Counted from the stretch's first letter, positions 11,271 through 22,510 are shown. The stretch: 64,000 nucleotides of DNA from Taudactylus pleione (GCA_031769625.1 JAUIMM010000115.1:20352501-20416500); one strand, 5' to 3'. A program made the numbers and translations. The notes: generated by a model from the letters alone, not told the origin.

Positions 11271-11693
11271 GGAGGAGTAGTAATTATGGATAGAGATTAC
11301 TATAATGAAGAAGCATCAAGACTACTTTCCGACAAAAATACTTATGAACCTCTGGCGAAAGATCCAACAGAACTATACAAAAAAGAAATGAACCTTCTCC
11401 TGACGGAAGGTAAAAGCAAAGGTGTATTAAACAAAGCGGAATATGAATACATCACACAGGAATACCCAGTGTTACCTGTTTTTTATTTTCTAAATTCGAC
11501 TAAATTCGCCCCCAGTTACGCGAACCTGCTTATGGCAGAGTGGGAGAACAACAACATCTGGACCCACAACCCATACAGAGAATACATATCAGTATGGAGA
11601 CGTTACATAGACGATATCATCATCATATGGACAGGAGAAATAGAAACATTCAATCAATTTGTGGAATTCATCAACTCAAACGATAACAATTAA
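11202..11693 (+). pseudogene. PLE reverse transcriptase core with internal deletion
   Basis: After the duplicated GGGVVIM segment the frame runs to VLPVFYFL, where the conserved PLE segment normally continues for over 100 residues, then jumps to TKFAPSYANLLMAEWE, part of motif B. Motif A and surrounding palm sequence are missing. Motif C reads RYIDDIIIIW, with YIDD at 11604-11615. The frame ends in a TAA at 11691-11693, but the next block continues in the same frame, so this is a single stop. The enzyme would prime cDNA synthesis at exposed DNA 3' ends; this copy is dead. Confidence 0.88.
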
Positions 11694-11723
11694 GAATTCA
11701 CCGCGACATCCATCACCCAATCT

Positions 11724-12755
11724 GTGAACTTTCTAGATTTAACTATATACATTGAAGAAGGGAACATTCAGACAAAAACATACATCAAATCGGTGGATTG
11801 CCATAGATTCATACCCCCTACAAGTAATCACCACAAGAATTGGCTTAACAGCATTCCAGGGGGCCAATTTAAAAGAATAAAAAGAAACTGTTCCAGTATC
11901 AACACTTTTGAAGAACAAGCACAAAATCTAAGGTCTAAATTCTTAGACCAAAAGTATGATCAGAAAACTGTAGACAAAGCATTGGAAACAACAAGAACAA
12001 CAAATAGAAAGAGTCTCCTTATGTACAAAGAAAGGAAAACGGAAGAAGGAAAAACCAACTTTAGATTCATCACACAATATAATGATCAGCATAAACAATT
12101 AGAAAAAATCGTCCAGAAACACTGGCACCTATTAATGAGAGATGAATCCTTACGAGAAATTATTCCAAATAAACCACTTTTTACATATAAGAAAGCACAA
12201 AACGTTAGACAAAAATTAGTTAAAAAACACTTTCCACCAGAGAGAGAACACACTTCAAAAGAGGGAACTTGGCTAGGGGAGAGAAATGCAGGATTCTTTC
12301 ACTGTAATAGATGTATAGCTTGCAAGACAACAAAACATAGAGGAACTATTCCCACAACAGAAGTACTATCCAATGTCACTGGAGACATATACAAAATCAA
12401 AGATTCTTTGACATGCGATACAAAAGGAGTTATATACCTCATCTCATGCCCATGCGGTTTACAATACGTGGGAAGAACAGCAAGAAAATTGAGTCTACGT
12501 ATAGGAGAGCATATAAGAAACGTCAAACATCAAGTAGATTCACACAGTGTATCCAATCATTTCAGATTAAAACACAATGGAGATCCAAGTCTATTGACAT
12601 TTACAGCAATAAAGAAAGTAAAAAAGATGTGGAGAGGTGGTAACTACCTAAAAACAATGTCCCAAGAAGAACCTTGTTGGATTTATAGATTAAAGACACT
12701 AACACCAAACGGTCTGAACATAGATTTTGAATTTTCGGAATTCTTGAGAGAATAA
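11724..12755 (+). pseudogene. PLE RT C-terminus and GIY-YIG endonuclease
   Basis: This 343-codon block is in frame with the upstream RT block after one stop. It carries the RT thumb region (VNFLDLTIYIEEGNI and SIPGGQFKRIKRNC), a CxxC pair in HCNRCIAC and the GIY-YIG nuclease core: GVIYLISCPCGLQYVGRT from 12426, with the catalytic arginine segment LRIGEHIR and histidines in SNHFRLKHNG after it. The nuclease nicks target DNA to start reverse transcription. Canonical PLEs of animals carry this domain at the C-terminus, as here. The domain itself is uninterrupted and stops at 12753-12755. Confidence 0.92.
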
Positions 12756-12784
12756 GCAATCATAAGGATCAGACTGTATGTGAT

Positions 12785-12900
12785 ACCTACATACATACCA
12801 CCCTGGATACAACTACTTCCGAACTTGGAAGCTAAGCAGGGTTGGGCCAGACTAGTAATGAGAAGGGAGACCACTCATGAATCTCTGGTTATGTAGTCTT
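12785..12900 (+). ncRNA. 5S rRNA-like module in the PLE 3' region
   Basis: The 116-bp stretch aligns along its whole length to vertebrate 5S rRNA with about one 4-base gap. Near-identical blocks include ACCACCCTG, GGAAGCTAAGCAGGGTTGGG (box A region of the internal promoter, one or two differences) and GGGAGACC (box C). The ends can form helix I: CTACATA at 12787-12793 pairs with TATGTAG near 12891-12897, although both strands differ from the usual 5S sequence. The module lies in sense orientation 29 bp after the PLE stop. It lacks the usual run of Ts after the 3' end. It may be a fixed part of the element, a SINE3-type insertion or a 5S pseudogene. Confidence 0.82.
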
Positions 12901-14508
12901 ATCACAAATTAACAGTATGTATCCTATACAATATGGGGAATACAGATGGGACCGAACTGAAGACTCGCTAATAACAGCCAACTATCAAGACCAAAACTAC
13001 TGGAAATCCTATAATCTTCTTCAACAAAGGATAAATAGAGTATGGGACATTTTTACTGTAATTTTTTACCAAATTTTTTACCAAATACTGATTCAAGTAG
13101 ATATATGGTCAAAATGCTACTAATAAAATGGAACATATTCAATTTCCATTTATACACCTAGTGAACATGACTTTACAAGCCTATGTAGATACACTCTGTA
13201 CCCATATCGATAAATACACCACAGTCTGAATCTCCTGCGAATCATTTACTATAGCTTGAGGCACTCCTTTATTTATATTTATTTGATTTTTATCATTATA
13301 TAATATTTAATATATTTTTTCATTCCTAGTTTCTCATTTAAATTCTTAATGCATTAATTTATTGACAGTATTACACAATTATATTTACATATATTCTCCT
13401 ATCTTGATCGATCTTAGTTTATAATATTCTCTTTATAATATTTTGTCCGTAGTAATACATACAACTTTTAATATATATATATATTACATGTGTTATTTAT
13501 ATCTATAATCGCATATATACATATCCAATTTTTGTGGTAGAATATGATATAGATAAACTGTCTATTAAGGTGCGATATATACAGCAGAGCCTGGAACATC
13601 ACTGCACCTGTTTGACTAATTAACAAGCAATCAATTGAGCAATCAATTAAGCATGAGAATAAAAGGACACTATACCAAGTCAGTGAACACTACAGCCCTG
13701 ACGAAGCCCGCACAGGTATTAGCGTGTGAAACGCGTTGGCCACGCCCCCCATCTGAACGCTCCACTGATTCCGGTTCCAGCATACCCGACGGAGTTCAGC
13801 GTGCACGCTGACCACCAGAGCACTTCAACACAGCGGCAAAGTTTACTCCATCTGCCGATCAACAGCACAAGCGTCAAGGGAGGAACGGAGAAGAAGGAAG
13901 AGACCGGGAGGCCCACTCACCACCATACCACACTTTGGGGGATTCGCATTTGGACACCATGCATAACAACAAGATGAGGTAGGAGTTGCGTGCACCCATT
14001 CTCATTCAACAATACATACTTCCAGCTGACGAGCTGTGATTAAGAGACCATTGTGACCAAGGTACTACCTACCTAACACATTTATATCAGAACGGAACTA
14101 TTGAACCCCCTTTTTCTCTTTTGCATTATTCATATGGTTACAGTAATCGTGACCACATTTATATATCATAAAAAAAAATTTGTCCTGTTTTGATTTATTT
14201 TGTATAAGATTGTGTATATATTTTCTATTTCATTATGCCAATATATCTCATTATTGACAATTTTTAATAACTTTCTGAACTTATCAATATTATTAAATCA
14301 TCATTATTTTTTTACTGTACTGTGATTAGTTTCAACTCATTATTCTTCATATGTTGCGCTATTAAATAGACACTAACTTTCTTATTACATACCTATACAC
14401 CGGTGATTAAGGGAAAAACCACCTGTGTCTATAGCTGCAACATCACCCTTATCCCACTCCCCTTACCATCCTAGTCCCAAGTAGCGCACTACACCATCCA
14501 CAACAGCT
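12901..14508 (+). other. PLE 3' noncoding region, AT-rich
   Basis: About 1.6 kb of mostly AT-rich sequence lies between the 5S-like module and the terminal repeat. A short frame at 12917-13123 has no recognised domain and is probably chance. The only structured feature seen is the hammerhead-like motif at 13695-13740. A GC-richer patch at 13680-13990 around that motif is probably the body of the 3' pLTR. Confidence 0.5.
13695..13740 (+). ncRNA. Hammerhead-ribozyme-like motif of the PLE
   Basis: CTGACGA (13698-13704) matches the CUGANGA core, and GAAACGCGTT begins at 13728 as the second core strand, with the self-complementary ACGCGT typical of the tiny helix III in PLE hammerheads. GCC before the first core strand pairs with GGC at 13738-13740 as helix I. 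Helix II between the cores is imperfect. PLEs of several animals encode such self-cleaving motifs in their pLTRs. Cleavage would fall after the GTT at 13735-13737. Activity is doubtful because helix II is weak. Confidence 0.5.
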
Positions 14509-14610
14509 GCACGCGTATGTATCGGCTTGTACCTTTGTATTTACTTGCTTTTTGTGCTAATTGTATAGATCACAGCGTGTTATACTTTTCATTGAATAAT
14601 ATAACTTTTT
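14509..14610 (+). repeat. 3' direct repeat (pLTR part) of the PLE
   Basis: Second copy of the 102-bp repeat found at 9383-9484, in the same orientation. High identity between the two copies suggests that the insertion is not very old. Confidence 0.85.
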
Positions 14611-16046
14611 TGTGCTATGGAACCATTATCGGATTGGAAAGCAATTATTTCTTAAGTGACTTGTAGCGCTAAACAGCAACATTTTGAGTATAGAGATTGA
14701 GGGGTATCAATAACATTGAACGGGAGTGTTATGATAGGTGGACATAGACAGGGGCTGGTGAAGATGCTGTGAGGTGGTTGTGTTATATTGCTTCCTATAT
14801 TTTATATCAGTCACTAGATATCCCTGGTAGCTGATGTATTTGATTATAGCTCTTAGACATAATTATTTTTCTTATATTTCATTACACAATTAAACAGCAT
14901 CTCTTTAGATAAACTACGCCTGCACTTTTTTGCCATTTTGCCATTGCCGTACACTGCTAGAAAATCTGTGATTTGCAACCCAGTGCCTGGTAGTACCACA
15001 GATATTCAGATCAAAAGAACAGACAGGTGTTGTCTTGTTTGGGGCACACTAATTTTTTGTTATTAAAATATAACCTTTATTTATTCCCAATAAAATGTAA
15101 ATGTCTACAGCGAAATATTAAAAACTACATTAAATACAAATATTTGTGACTACAATACAAATAAAGAGTGTATTTACAACAAAAAGTTCCCCTGTGTGTG
15201 TGTTCCAAATATTATTGAGTTTGGCAATAATGGATAAACACGTATAATCAGCAATTATGATGGTATTTGCTCCATAGTATTACAGTCAAATAAAGAATTG
15301 AAGAATGAAATGGTGTATTGTGTCTACTAATTGAATATGCTTCACAATAATTTGTTGTTACAGAACCAATCAAATATCTACATGCATTATTCATGCACAG
15401 ATCCGTAGAAGTATTGTGGGTAAATGGGATTGATATCACTACATTTCTTCACATGAGGGTAAACAGTCTTGGTTTATTATCCTCTTAATTAGTCCACTAG
15501 CATATGAACAGAATATTATTATATCGAGGTCCAAGACACAACCCTTTTATTCCAATTGATGTATAATTATTATGGGGTAACCAGTCCTGGTTTATTTCCC
15601 TCTAATTAGTCCACTAGTATATGGACAGATGATTATAATCCAGAGGTTGAAGACAATCACTCCCACTCCAATAGTGTTATACAATATGAACAATTTATCC
15701 TCTTAGTCCAATAATCCCACCTACTCCTGAATATAGATAACATATATTATATATGTAAAGCCATTCATTTTTCATGGTGGGCATCTAACCAGACAAATAC
15801 ATGTCACTATTAAGTATATTCAGAGGTTTGTGATCTCAAAACATTTTGTGTATATATACTGAGGTTACTCCTATCACCCCTCTGTACCAGAAATCAGACG
15901 TATGTTACATTACTGAGTGTACCTGTTATTTTCAACAGTTTATTAAATAATTTTATTTCTTTTACCCATTCCTTCCTCAATAAAGGGTATACGTCTTTAT
16001 TTGCAACGATCTGCTAGTCAGGAATTATATAGTCAGTTCCTACATA
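14611..16046. other. Noncoding AT-rich sequence with a two-copy tandem repeat
   Basis: No gene is seen. Two related units of about 120 bp, starting near 15465 and 15585, share a CTTAATTAGTCCACTAG-like core and make a short tandem repeat. The rest is AT-rich and may be older repeat remnants that I do not recognise. Confidence 0.5.
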
Positions 16047-16910
16047 GGGCAATATTCAATTAGTTTCCTATCGGAGAGAAAGTTCCGCTTGCCCGACTTT
16101 TCGCCTACATCGCGTGTTTTGGACGTGAAAACTTATCGTGCATGTCCCTGCTTTTCGCCCTATTCAATTACTAACCAGGCGAAAACGGCAAGCGGCGAAT
16201 ACAGAACAGACGGAAAGTACTGTCAGAATAGGGGAAACAAGTGTGTACCCCCAAAAAAGATGCACTAACATTGGGGATCAATGTAGAAGTGATCCAATAG
16301 CCCTAATAAAACTATTTGGGGGTACTGAAGTTGTTTAAAATCCTTGTTATTAGCATACTTGTAAAAGTGGTGAAGAATGGCATAAAATAGTAATTTTTGG
16401 TGAAAATCCAGTCAAATTTGAGATACTTGAAAATGGGTGCTAGCACATTTTTATGTCTCTACAGTGAACTTTTAAAAAACCACCCTCATACATGCACCTG
16501 CAGTCCCAAAAACACTTGGCCTTTCCTTACAGCACCCCAAGAAGTCTATTTCGCTAGTTTTTATGCTTGTCCCCCCACTTTATACTTTTTCGCCCCCATA
16601 ATGAAAGTATGTTTTTGGGGTGTTCTTATGTTGTTTCCTGGAATTTTTGGACACAGTTGTCCTTTGGGGGGCTGTCCCAATGGTTCTGAGTGGTTTCCCC
16701 GCCTTTGCACCCCAAAATAAAAATTTTGCACTTCTTTTCTCCTGCTATTCTTAGGCAAATCTTTTTCGCCTATTACATTGCATTGACTTTCCGTGTAGGC
16801 GAAAACCGTCTGGAATTGAATTTGGAGATAAGTTCCGACCACTCGAAAAGTCGAGAACGGCGACACTTTTTCACGGAAAACTGCTTTTCGCTTCTAAATG
16901 AATACGGCCC
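16047..16910. mobile_element. Non-autonomous DNA transposon (MITE-like, ATA duplication)
   Basis: The left end GGGCAATATTCAATTAG and the complement of the right end (GGGCCGTATTCATTTAG) form imperfect terminal inverted repeats. The element is flanked by ATA on both sides (16044-16046 and 16911-16913), a 3-bp target duplication as in PIF/Harbinger-type elements. It is 864 bp long and holds no transposase; short frames inside it look random. Confidence 0.65.
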
Positions 16911-16913
16911 ATA

Positions 16914-17339
16914 ATGTTGTAGTACTATCAATCTTACATAGCACCTAATATACTGTTTATATCTGCTCGGGTCATTTAATTTACAGAACTGATTTAATAT
17001 ACAAAGCTGATACTGTGTTATTTTATCTGTTTAATTAATGGAAGCTTCTACACGCCTGTCATTGGTTAATGTTTCCACTGTGCATTACTTTGTAACTGCA
17101 ATGTATATAAGCTGTCAATGTCAGCTCAAATCAACAGACTATGGCCTGATTCAGACCTAGTCACAAGCGCTGAGCGCTCGCAACCGGGTCGATGGTGGCC
17201 CAGAGCACATGCGCACGACGGAGCCGGCTCCGTTGTGCGGATGCGCGAGACCCGGATAGCGACGGGCAATCCGTCGCACCGGGTCTCGTACCAAAGGGGG
17301 CGTGCCGTATTTGACCTGGGCGGTCATGTAATTTACACA
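16914..17339. other. Noncoding stretch with a GC-rich repeat fragment
   Basis: 16914-17141 is AT-rich with nothing recognised. From 17142 a GC-rich piece opens with TGGCCTGATTCAGACC, the same terminal motif as the complete MITE at 48478-48787, and runs to about 17310 with CpG-rich, partly palindromic sequence. It is probably a truncated relative of that family. Confidence 0.5.
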
Positions 17340-17745
17340 GTTACAAGATAAATATGGTCGCCCTCGTTCCCATTTTTCTTGTTCTTATAGGCATGTCATT
17401 ATGTCCAATCACTAGACAAGCCTCTATGGAACTCAGACACTCCAGGTGTTTTATCTCAAACACTTTCCTTCTTTGTTTGACTAAATTTAGAATACGTCAT
17501 CTATACCCTCACTTATTTGAGTTGACCCCACAAGCTTGGTCCACTACTTCTCACATGGCACACAGAAATACCAGAGCTAACCGAATTTGAATCAATTCTT
17601 ACAAATTTAGAGACTACTTGCCTAATCTTAAGTCAGCACAGTTACAAGAGATCCATCTTAGGGTATTGAATCGAACCTATATATACCCTGCCCATAGGAA
17701 GCACTTTGTGCCCTCAGATACTGGGAATTGTGTCAAATGTATAAT
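17340..17745 (+). mobile_element. L1 (Tx1-like) ORF2 C-terminal fragment
   Basis: Broken frames include QLQEIHLRVLNRTYIYPAHR followed by a VPSDTGNCVKC stretch, which corresponds to the region before and into the cysteine-rich C-terminus of L1-type ORF2 proteins. Similar wording occurs in the L1 fragment at 29.6-31.2 kb. Both ends are truncated and stops interrupt it. Confidence 0.7.
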
Positions 17746-18059
17746 GTACATTTTTTCTTCAGGGTCCATAGGCTCCACTGGGAGACCTTGGGTTGTAGGT
17801 GATGGAACTAAATCCGGGTACCACACAGTTAGAGCTTTCAGCTCCCAGGATGCATCGGGTCCACTCTCCCTATACCCCGCCTCTGAGTCAGAGGCACCTC
17901 AGTTTCAATAAACAGTTAAAAAATAAAAGCTGGGTACACACTTGTTGATATATAATTTGTTCAGATGACAAACAATGTATTGCTAGTGCATTAGCTGATG
18001 TGTACACCCACTGATGCACTGTGGGCCTGATTCAGATTGGATCGCAAGTGCGATCGCCG
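17746..18059. other. Unresolved repeats including MITE fragments
   Basis: 17746-17910 encodes a short frame of low-complexity protein with no domain. Near 17930 a stretch starting AAAGCTGGGTACACAC resembles the termini of the MITE at 56781-57102 and may be a short deletion derivative. At 18023 GGGCCTGATTCAG marks another fragment of the 48478-48787 MITE family, cut off near 18060. Confidence 0.4.
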
Positions 18060-18992
18060 CTGCGATTATGTACGTAGTCTCACTGCGAAGATATGCTAAT
18101 CCTCTGTGAGGAAGGTTTCGGTTCATTCCACATTGAAAAGCGTTGAGCCACTGAATATTATACCACTTGCTGCATCATTGGAAGCATATGCACCGCTTTA
18201 TCCAGTTCAAGGAGTTGAGTTTCCAGTTTTCTGCATTGGACATCGCGGATTGAACATGGTGGTGGTAGTGTCATGGCGTGGGCATGTATGGCTGCCAATG
18301 GAACTGGTTCTCTTGTATTTATTGATGATGTGACTGCTGACAAAAGCAGCAGAATGAATTCTGAAGTGTTTTGGGCAATATTATATGCTCATATTCAGTC
18401 AAATGCTTCAGAACTCATTGGACGGCACTCCACAGTGCAGATGGACAATGACCCAAAGCATCCTGCAAAAGCAACCAAAGAGTTTTTTAAGGCTAAAAAG
18501 TGGAATGTTATGCAATGGCCAAGTCAATCCCCTGACCTGAATCTGATTGAGCATGCATTTCACTTGATGAAGACAAAACTGAAGGGAAAATGCCCCAAGA
18601 ACAAACAGGAACTGAATACATTTGCAGTAGAGGCCTGGCAGAGCATCACCAGGGATGAAACCCAGCGTCTGGTGATATCTATGCGTTCCAGACTTCAGGC
18701 TGTAATTGCCTGCAAAGGATTTGCAACAAAGTATAAAAAAGTGAAAGTTAGATTTAGGATTGTTTAGTTTGTCCCATTACTTTTGGCTCCTTAAAAAGGG
18801 GGAGGCACATATAGAAACCGCTGTAATTCCTACACCGTTCACCTGATTTGGATGTAATTACCCTCAAATTAAATCTGAAAGTCTGCAGTTAAATCACATC
18901 TTATTTGTTTCATTTCAAAGCTATTGTGGTGGTGAATAGAGGCCAAAATATGAAAAATCTGTCAATGTCCCAATATTTATGCACCTAACTGT
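18060..18992 (+). mobile_element. Tc1-like transposon, 5'-truncated, decayed transposase
   Basis: The open block at 18273-18767 encodes the C-terminal catalytic half of a Tc1 family transposase. VQMDNDPKH carries the second aspartate, and PSQSPDLNLIEHAF carries the glutamate about 34 residues later, the DD34E pattern. GGGSVMAWACMAANGTG lies just before it. The DNA-binding half is missing upstream, and 18100-18270 reads as broken coding sequence. The 3' end CCAATATTTATGCACCTAAC at about 18970 is a typical Tc1 terminal repeat. No intact left end is seen. Confidence 0.85.
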
Positions 18993-19285
18993 ATATATAC
19001 ACAATTTACAGTGCACCACTAAATAAGACTTGTGGACTATTATTGCTCCTTATGGTCAGCATATTATTGACTCTCTATATATTATCCAAGTTTGGAATTG
19101 ATGACATACAGTTGTGCAACTATATGAGTTTCTAGGATTCCTTTGCTATTAAGTCAACCCTTATTTTTATGTGCAATAAATATGTTTTTATGTTAAACCA
19201 AGCCACATTTTTATATAGATTTATTATAATCTTGATTAGAAAGTTTTTGTAGCAATGCAATAACAATTTTGCTGCATAGCCAAAA
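18993..19285. other. AT-rich noncoding sequence
   Basis: No gene or recognised repeat is seen in this 290-bp stretch between the Tc1 end and the L1 tail. Confidence 0.4.
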
Positions 19286-20560
19286 GAGTTTTTTTTTCAA
19301 TACTGCTTTTTATTGAATTTTTACAGCACATCAATAAAAAAAAAACATATGGGCTACAGAAACAAAAATGGGGAGGAGAAAGATAGCAGGTTATGGCCTG
19401 AAGGCCCGGGTACACTGTAAAACACATACATAAAGTACAACATTGTAAATACGACCAATATAAAAACTAATCAAAAGAACTGACTAGCATTACACAAATA
19501 AAAATGGAGACATAATAATGACCAAACAAATGTGTAAAAGTGGCACTCAGCTAACTGAAATTAATAATGTTCAGGAACCTCCCAATCCAGTGGCTAATCT
19601 CTTCTCAGACCAGAACACACTCCATCCAAACCAACGTATCAGAGGGTCAACTGCTGATGAAGAGTAAGAGCAACTCACAGCCTCAAAATGATAGTTTGCT
19701 TGGATTTTGGACTCAATCTAATCCAGACTTGGTATCATGGCTGAATGCCAATAGTGGGCCAACAATGTTTTAGTCACTATGATTATATGTCCCATAATGT
19801 ATTTATCATTAGATGTGAGCTTCCCATGGTATACATGAAATGTTGCTAATAGGGGATCTGGAATGATACTGGTCCCAATAACCCTAGTAATTAATGCAAA
19901 GACGTCAATCCACATCTGAGTCAGAGCCGGATAAGTCCAGAATATATGGAAATAACCTCTACATAACCGCAATTATTCCAACATTGGTCAGAAAGGGATG
20001 GCCACATTTTATGGTATTTCTACTGGGTCAAGTACATTCTGTGTAGTAGTTTATTAAACTGGTCAGAATGGGATATACACTTTGATGACCGGAAACAAGT
20101 CCGGAAGACCAGACTCTCGTCATTTTCAATAAAAGAGAAATCAGCTTCCCAATTCACTAATGTGGAAGATTTAGAAGGTTGTACCACCAAGAAATCCCCC
20201 TCTGTGTCTCTGGTAACTCTTTCAAGTTTATATTTGGGGGCAGCTGGCAATGGGTTGGAGGTTGAACATATACTTTGCAACCAGTGTCTTAATTGGAGAT
20301 ATTTATAAAAATCCCTAACTGATATTAAGAATTTATCCTGAAGTTGGGCAAAAAAGAGTAGGATCCCAGCCAAAAGTACCTCACCCAAAGATCAGCCCAA
20401 TTGTTCTTCCAACATTAACATATGGTAATTGTATAAATGAAAGGGAAGTCATTAGAACCCATTAGAGACCAATCTTTTTGAGCTTGCGGACTCCTGGGTT
20501 TCTGCTGAGGAATGTCTATCATATTCCAAGAAGCAAGTAGTTTGATGCAGTCATCAGGAG
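19286..20560 (-). mobile_element. L1 (Tx1-like) ORF2 C-terminal fragment
   Basis: On the minus strand, 20020-20388 encodes a stretch with DFYKYLQLRHWLQS, a landmark of the L1 ORF2 C-terminal third, and 19718-19972 encodes HIFWTYPALTQMWIDVFALI, part of the C-terminal domain. Poly-T runs on the plus strand near 19289-19298 mark its 3' end. The copy is truncated at its 5' side somewhere near 20560 and broken by stops. Confidence 0.75.
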
Positions 20561-21479
20561 AAGCAACTATAGTTGTGGATTCATTACGCAACACTATTAG
20601 TTAGAAATCCCCCACTATACAGAATGTCCACCTTTCAAAGAGCATGCATGACAGGGTGAAATAACCTGCATGTAGCTAATGTGGTAGCAGACAAGACCCA
20701 AATATATGAAGATCTCCCAAAATTGAGATGGAGCACTCAGATGGACAGGCAGCAAGCAGGATCATTTCATTGATGTGAAAGGGGGTCACAAGGAGCTACA
20801 GCTGGAGCATTCTTCTCATTAGCAGCTGAAGGAGAGCACACTTATCAGACCTACATTGTTGTAATTTGTCCATCTCGCTGTAGAGCACTACAGTAGAAGA
20901 CAGACATCTTCCACTTAGCTCCAGTGAGACCTGTGATATACTGTGATTCCACACTGCCAGAGAACCTGGTTCCACTTGCATTGCTACCCGCATACTGTCA
21001 GCGGCTGGTGACCAGTCTGAGTGTGTATACCTGTGAGTATGGTGGCCACTGTAGACTCATGTTCCATAAATTCTGACTATAGGGAATGTTGGGAGGTATG
21101 TCTCATCCACACTGAAGAATCACATCCTGTTGATCTGACCCACCTACTGACATTGTCCACACCTCCCACATGGGGAAACTTTCAGAGTATTTTTTTAGGC
21201 CACTTTAAATTCCCAAGCCACCCCTGATAATAGTGCTCTATCTCCCCATACTTTCAAATACACACTTGGTGGCACTCTCATTTGAAAGAAGATAGTCACC
21301 TTTATTAAAAATCTATGGATGGTTAGTAGATATTTTTTTAAATGTATGCTTTTGGTGATTTTCTGACAAGCTATAAAACACCGCAATGGGCAAAAATCAA
21401 CTGAAAATCAGCAGAAAATCCGGATTTTCAAACTTTTTTTTTAGTATTAGGTATACATGTCACTGGATATAAGAAGACA
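20561..21479. other. Noncoding sequence, no recognised feature
   Basis: About 900 bp without recognisable coding sequence. Short frames on both strands (for example 20796-20993 and 21021-21227) have no domain and look like chance. Confidence 0.4.
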
Positions 21480-22510
21480 CAAAGTAAATAATGACAGCAA
21501 AAACACTGTAAAAGATCGAAGAAAAAGGTGGTTGTGACAGTTGACATAATTGTGATGACGGCTATCTTGCCTGTGATTCTGTGTAAAAAAAAAGTAGAAA
21601 ATGAATATCACTCTTTTTTTTTTTTTTTTAAACAAAATAATTTTATTGGGAGAAACCAACAAAAATAGAAAATATCGATCTGTATACAAATCAAATAGTA
21701 CATCACATTAAAAAATAAATCGTATGTATTAACGAATGTAAATAATCAATGATAATACAAATACTTTGTGCAAAACCATTATAATAACAGAATACATTAA
21801 TTAAAAACTACACACAAAAAATAAAAATAAATAATAATAATAATAATAATAATAATAATTAAAAAATAGTAGTCTAAAGGTCATCCCAAAAATATTATAA
21901 TTTTAATAAATAAATAAAAATGTAAAACAAACAAAATAAAAATAAAGATAAGATAAAATAAATTAAAGGAAAAATGAGAGGGGACAGGGAGACAAAAATG
22001 GGAGGGATAGGGAGGGGATATCAACAGAGTACAGGTGTCCAAAGAGCCTGAGATTGGAACCAAGGAGACCAGATCGACTGATACTTAACAATCGTGTTAT
22101 TTTGTAAACTAGTAATATATTCCATGGAGGCAATATAGTTAACTTTTGTTACCAGGGCAACTCTTGAAGGAGAGCGGTGATCTTTCCAATGTTTAGCTAT
22201 AAGGGTTTTAGCAGCATTACAAATATGGATGATCAATTTATCTTGGATCTTAGAAACCCCAATGAGCAGGGTGTTCAATAAAGCTGTCACTGGCTCCATG
22301 GTAAAGCCAGAACCAAGGGCCTAATTAATCACTTGACAAACATCGTTCCAAAAAAGGTGAACAATGGGACAAGTCCACCATATATGGCAAAATGTGCTTT
22401 CCTCTCCACAGAGTCGCCAACACATTTTGGGTGTGGCAGGGAAGATAGCATGAAGTTTAATGGGAACCAAATACCATCGGGTGTAAACTTTGTAGCAGGC
22501 TTAGAATAGC
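21480..22510 (-). mobile_element. L1 3' fragment with C-terminal cysteine motif
   Basis: On the minus strand, 22300-22440 reads KMCWRLCGEESTFCHIWWTC, the cysteine-rich motif at the L1 ORF2 C-terminus, and continues into 22021-22299 with ICNAAKTLIAKHWK. A plus-strand poly-T run at 21614-21629 and the (TAA)n run near 21830-21860 belong to its tail region. It is 5'-truncated near 22500 and has one stop in the coding part. Confidence 0.8.
21829..21860. repeat. (TAA)n microsatellite
   Basis: About ten AAT/TAA units in a row, probably grown from the A-rich tail of the neighbouring L1. Confidence 0.8.

Larger units (their letters stand above)
9383..14610 (+). mobile_element. Penelope-like element with GIY-YIG endonuclease
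   Basis: Two 102-bp direct repeats (9383-9484 and 14509-14610) bracket a broken coding region with PLE-type RT followed by a C-terminal GIY-YIG endonuclease. Penelope-like retroelements characteristically carry direct repeats called pLTRs, so this is one nearly full-length but inactive copy. After the stop at 12755 the 3' part is AT-rich noncoding sequence with a 5S rRNA-like module and a hammerhead-like motif. The outer ends and target duplication are not resolved; sequence at 9266-9382 may also belong to the element. Confidence 0.88.
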
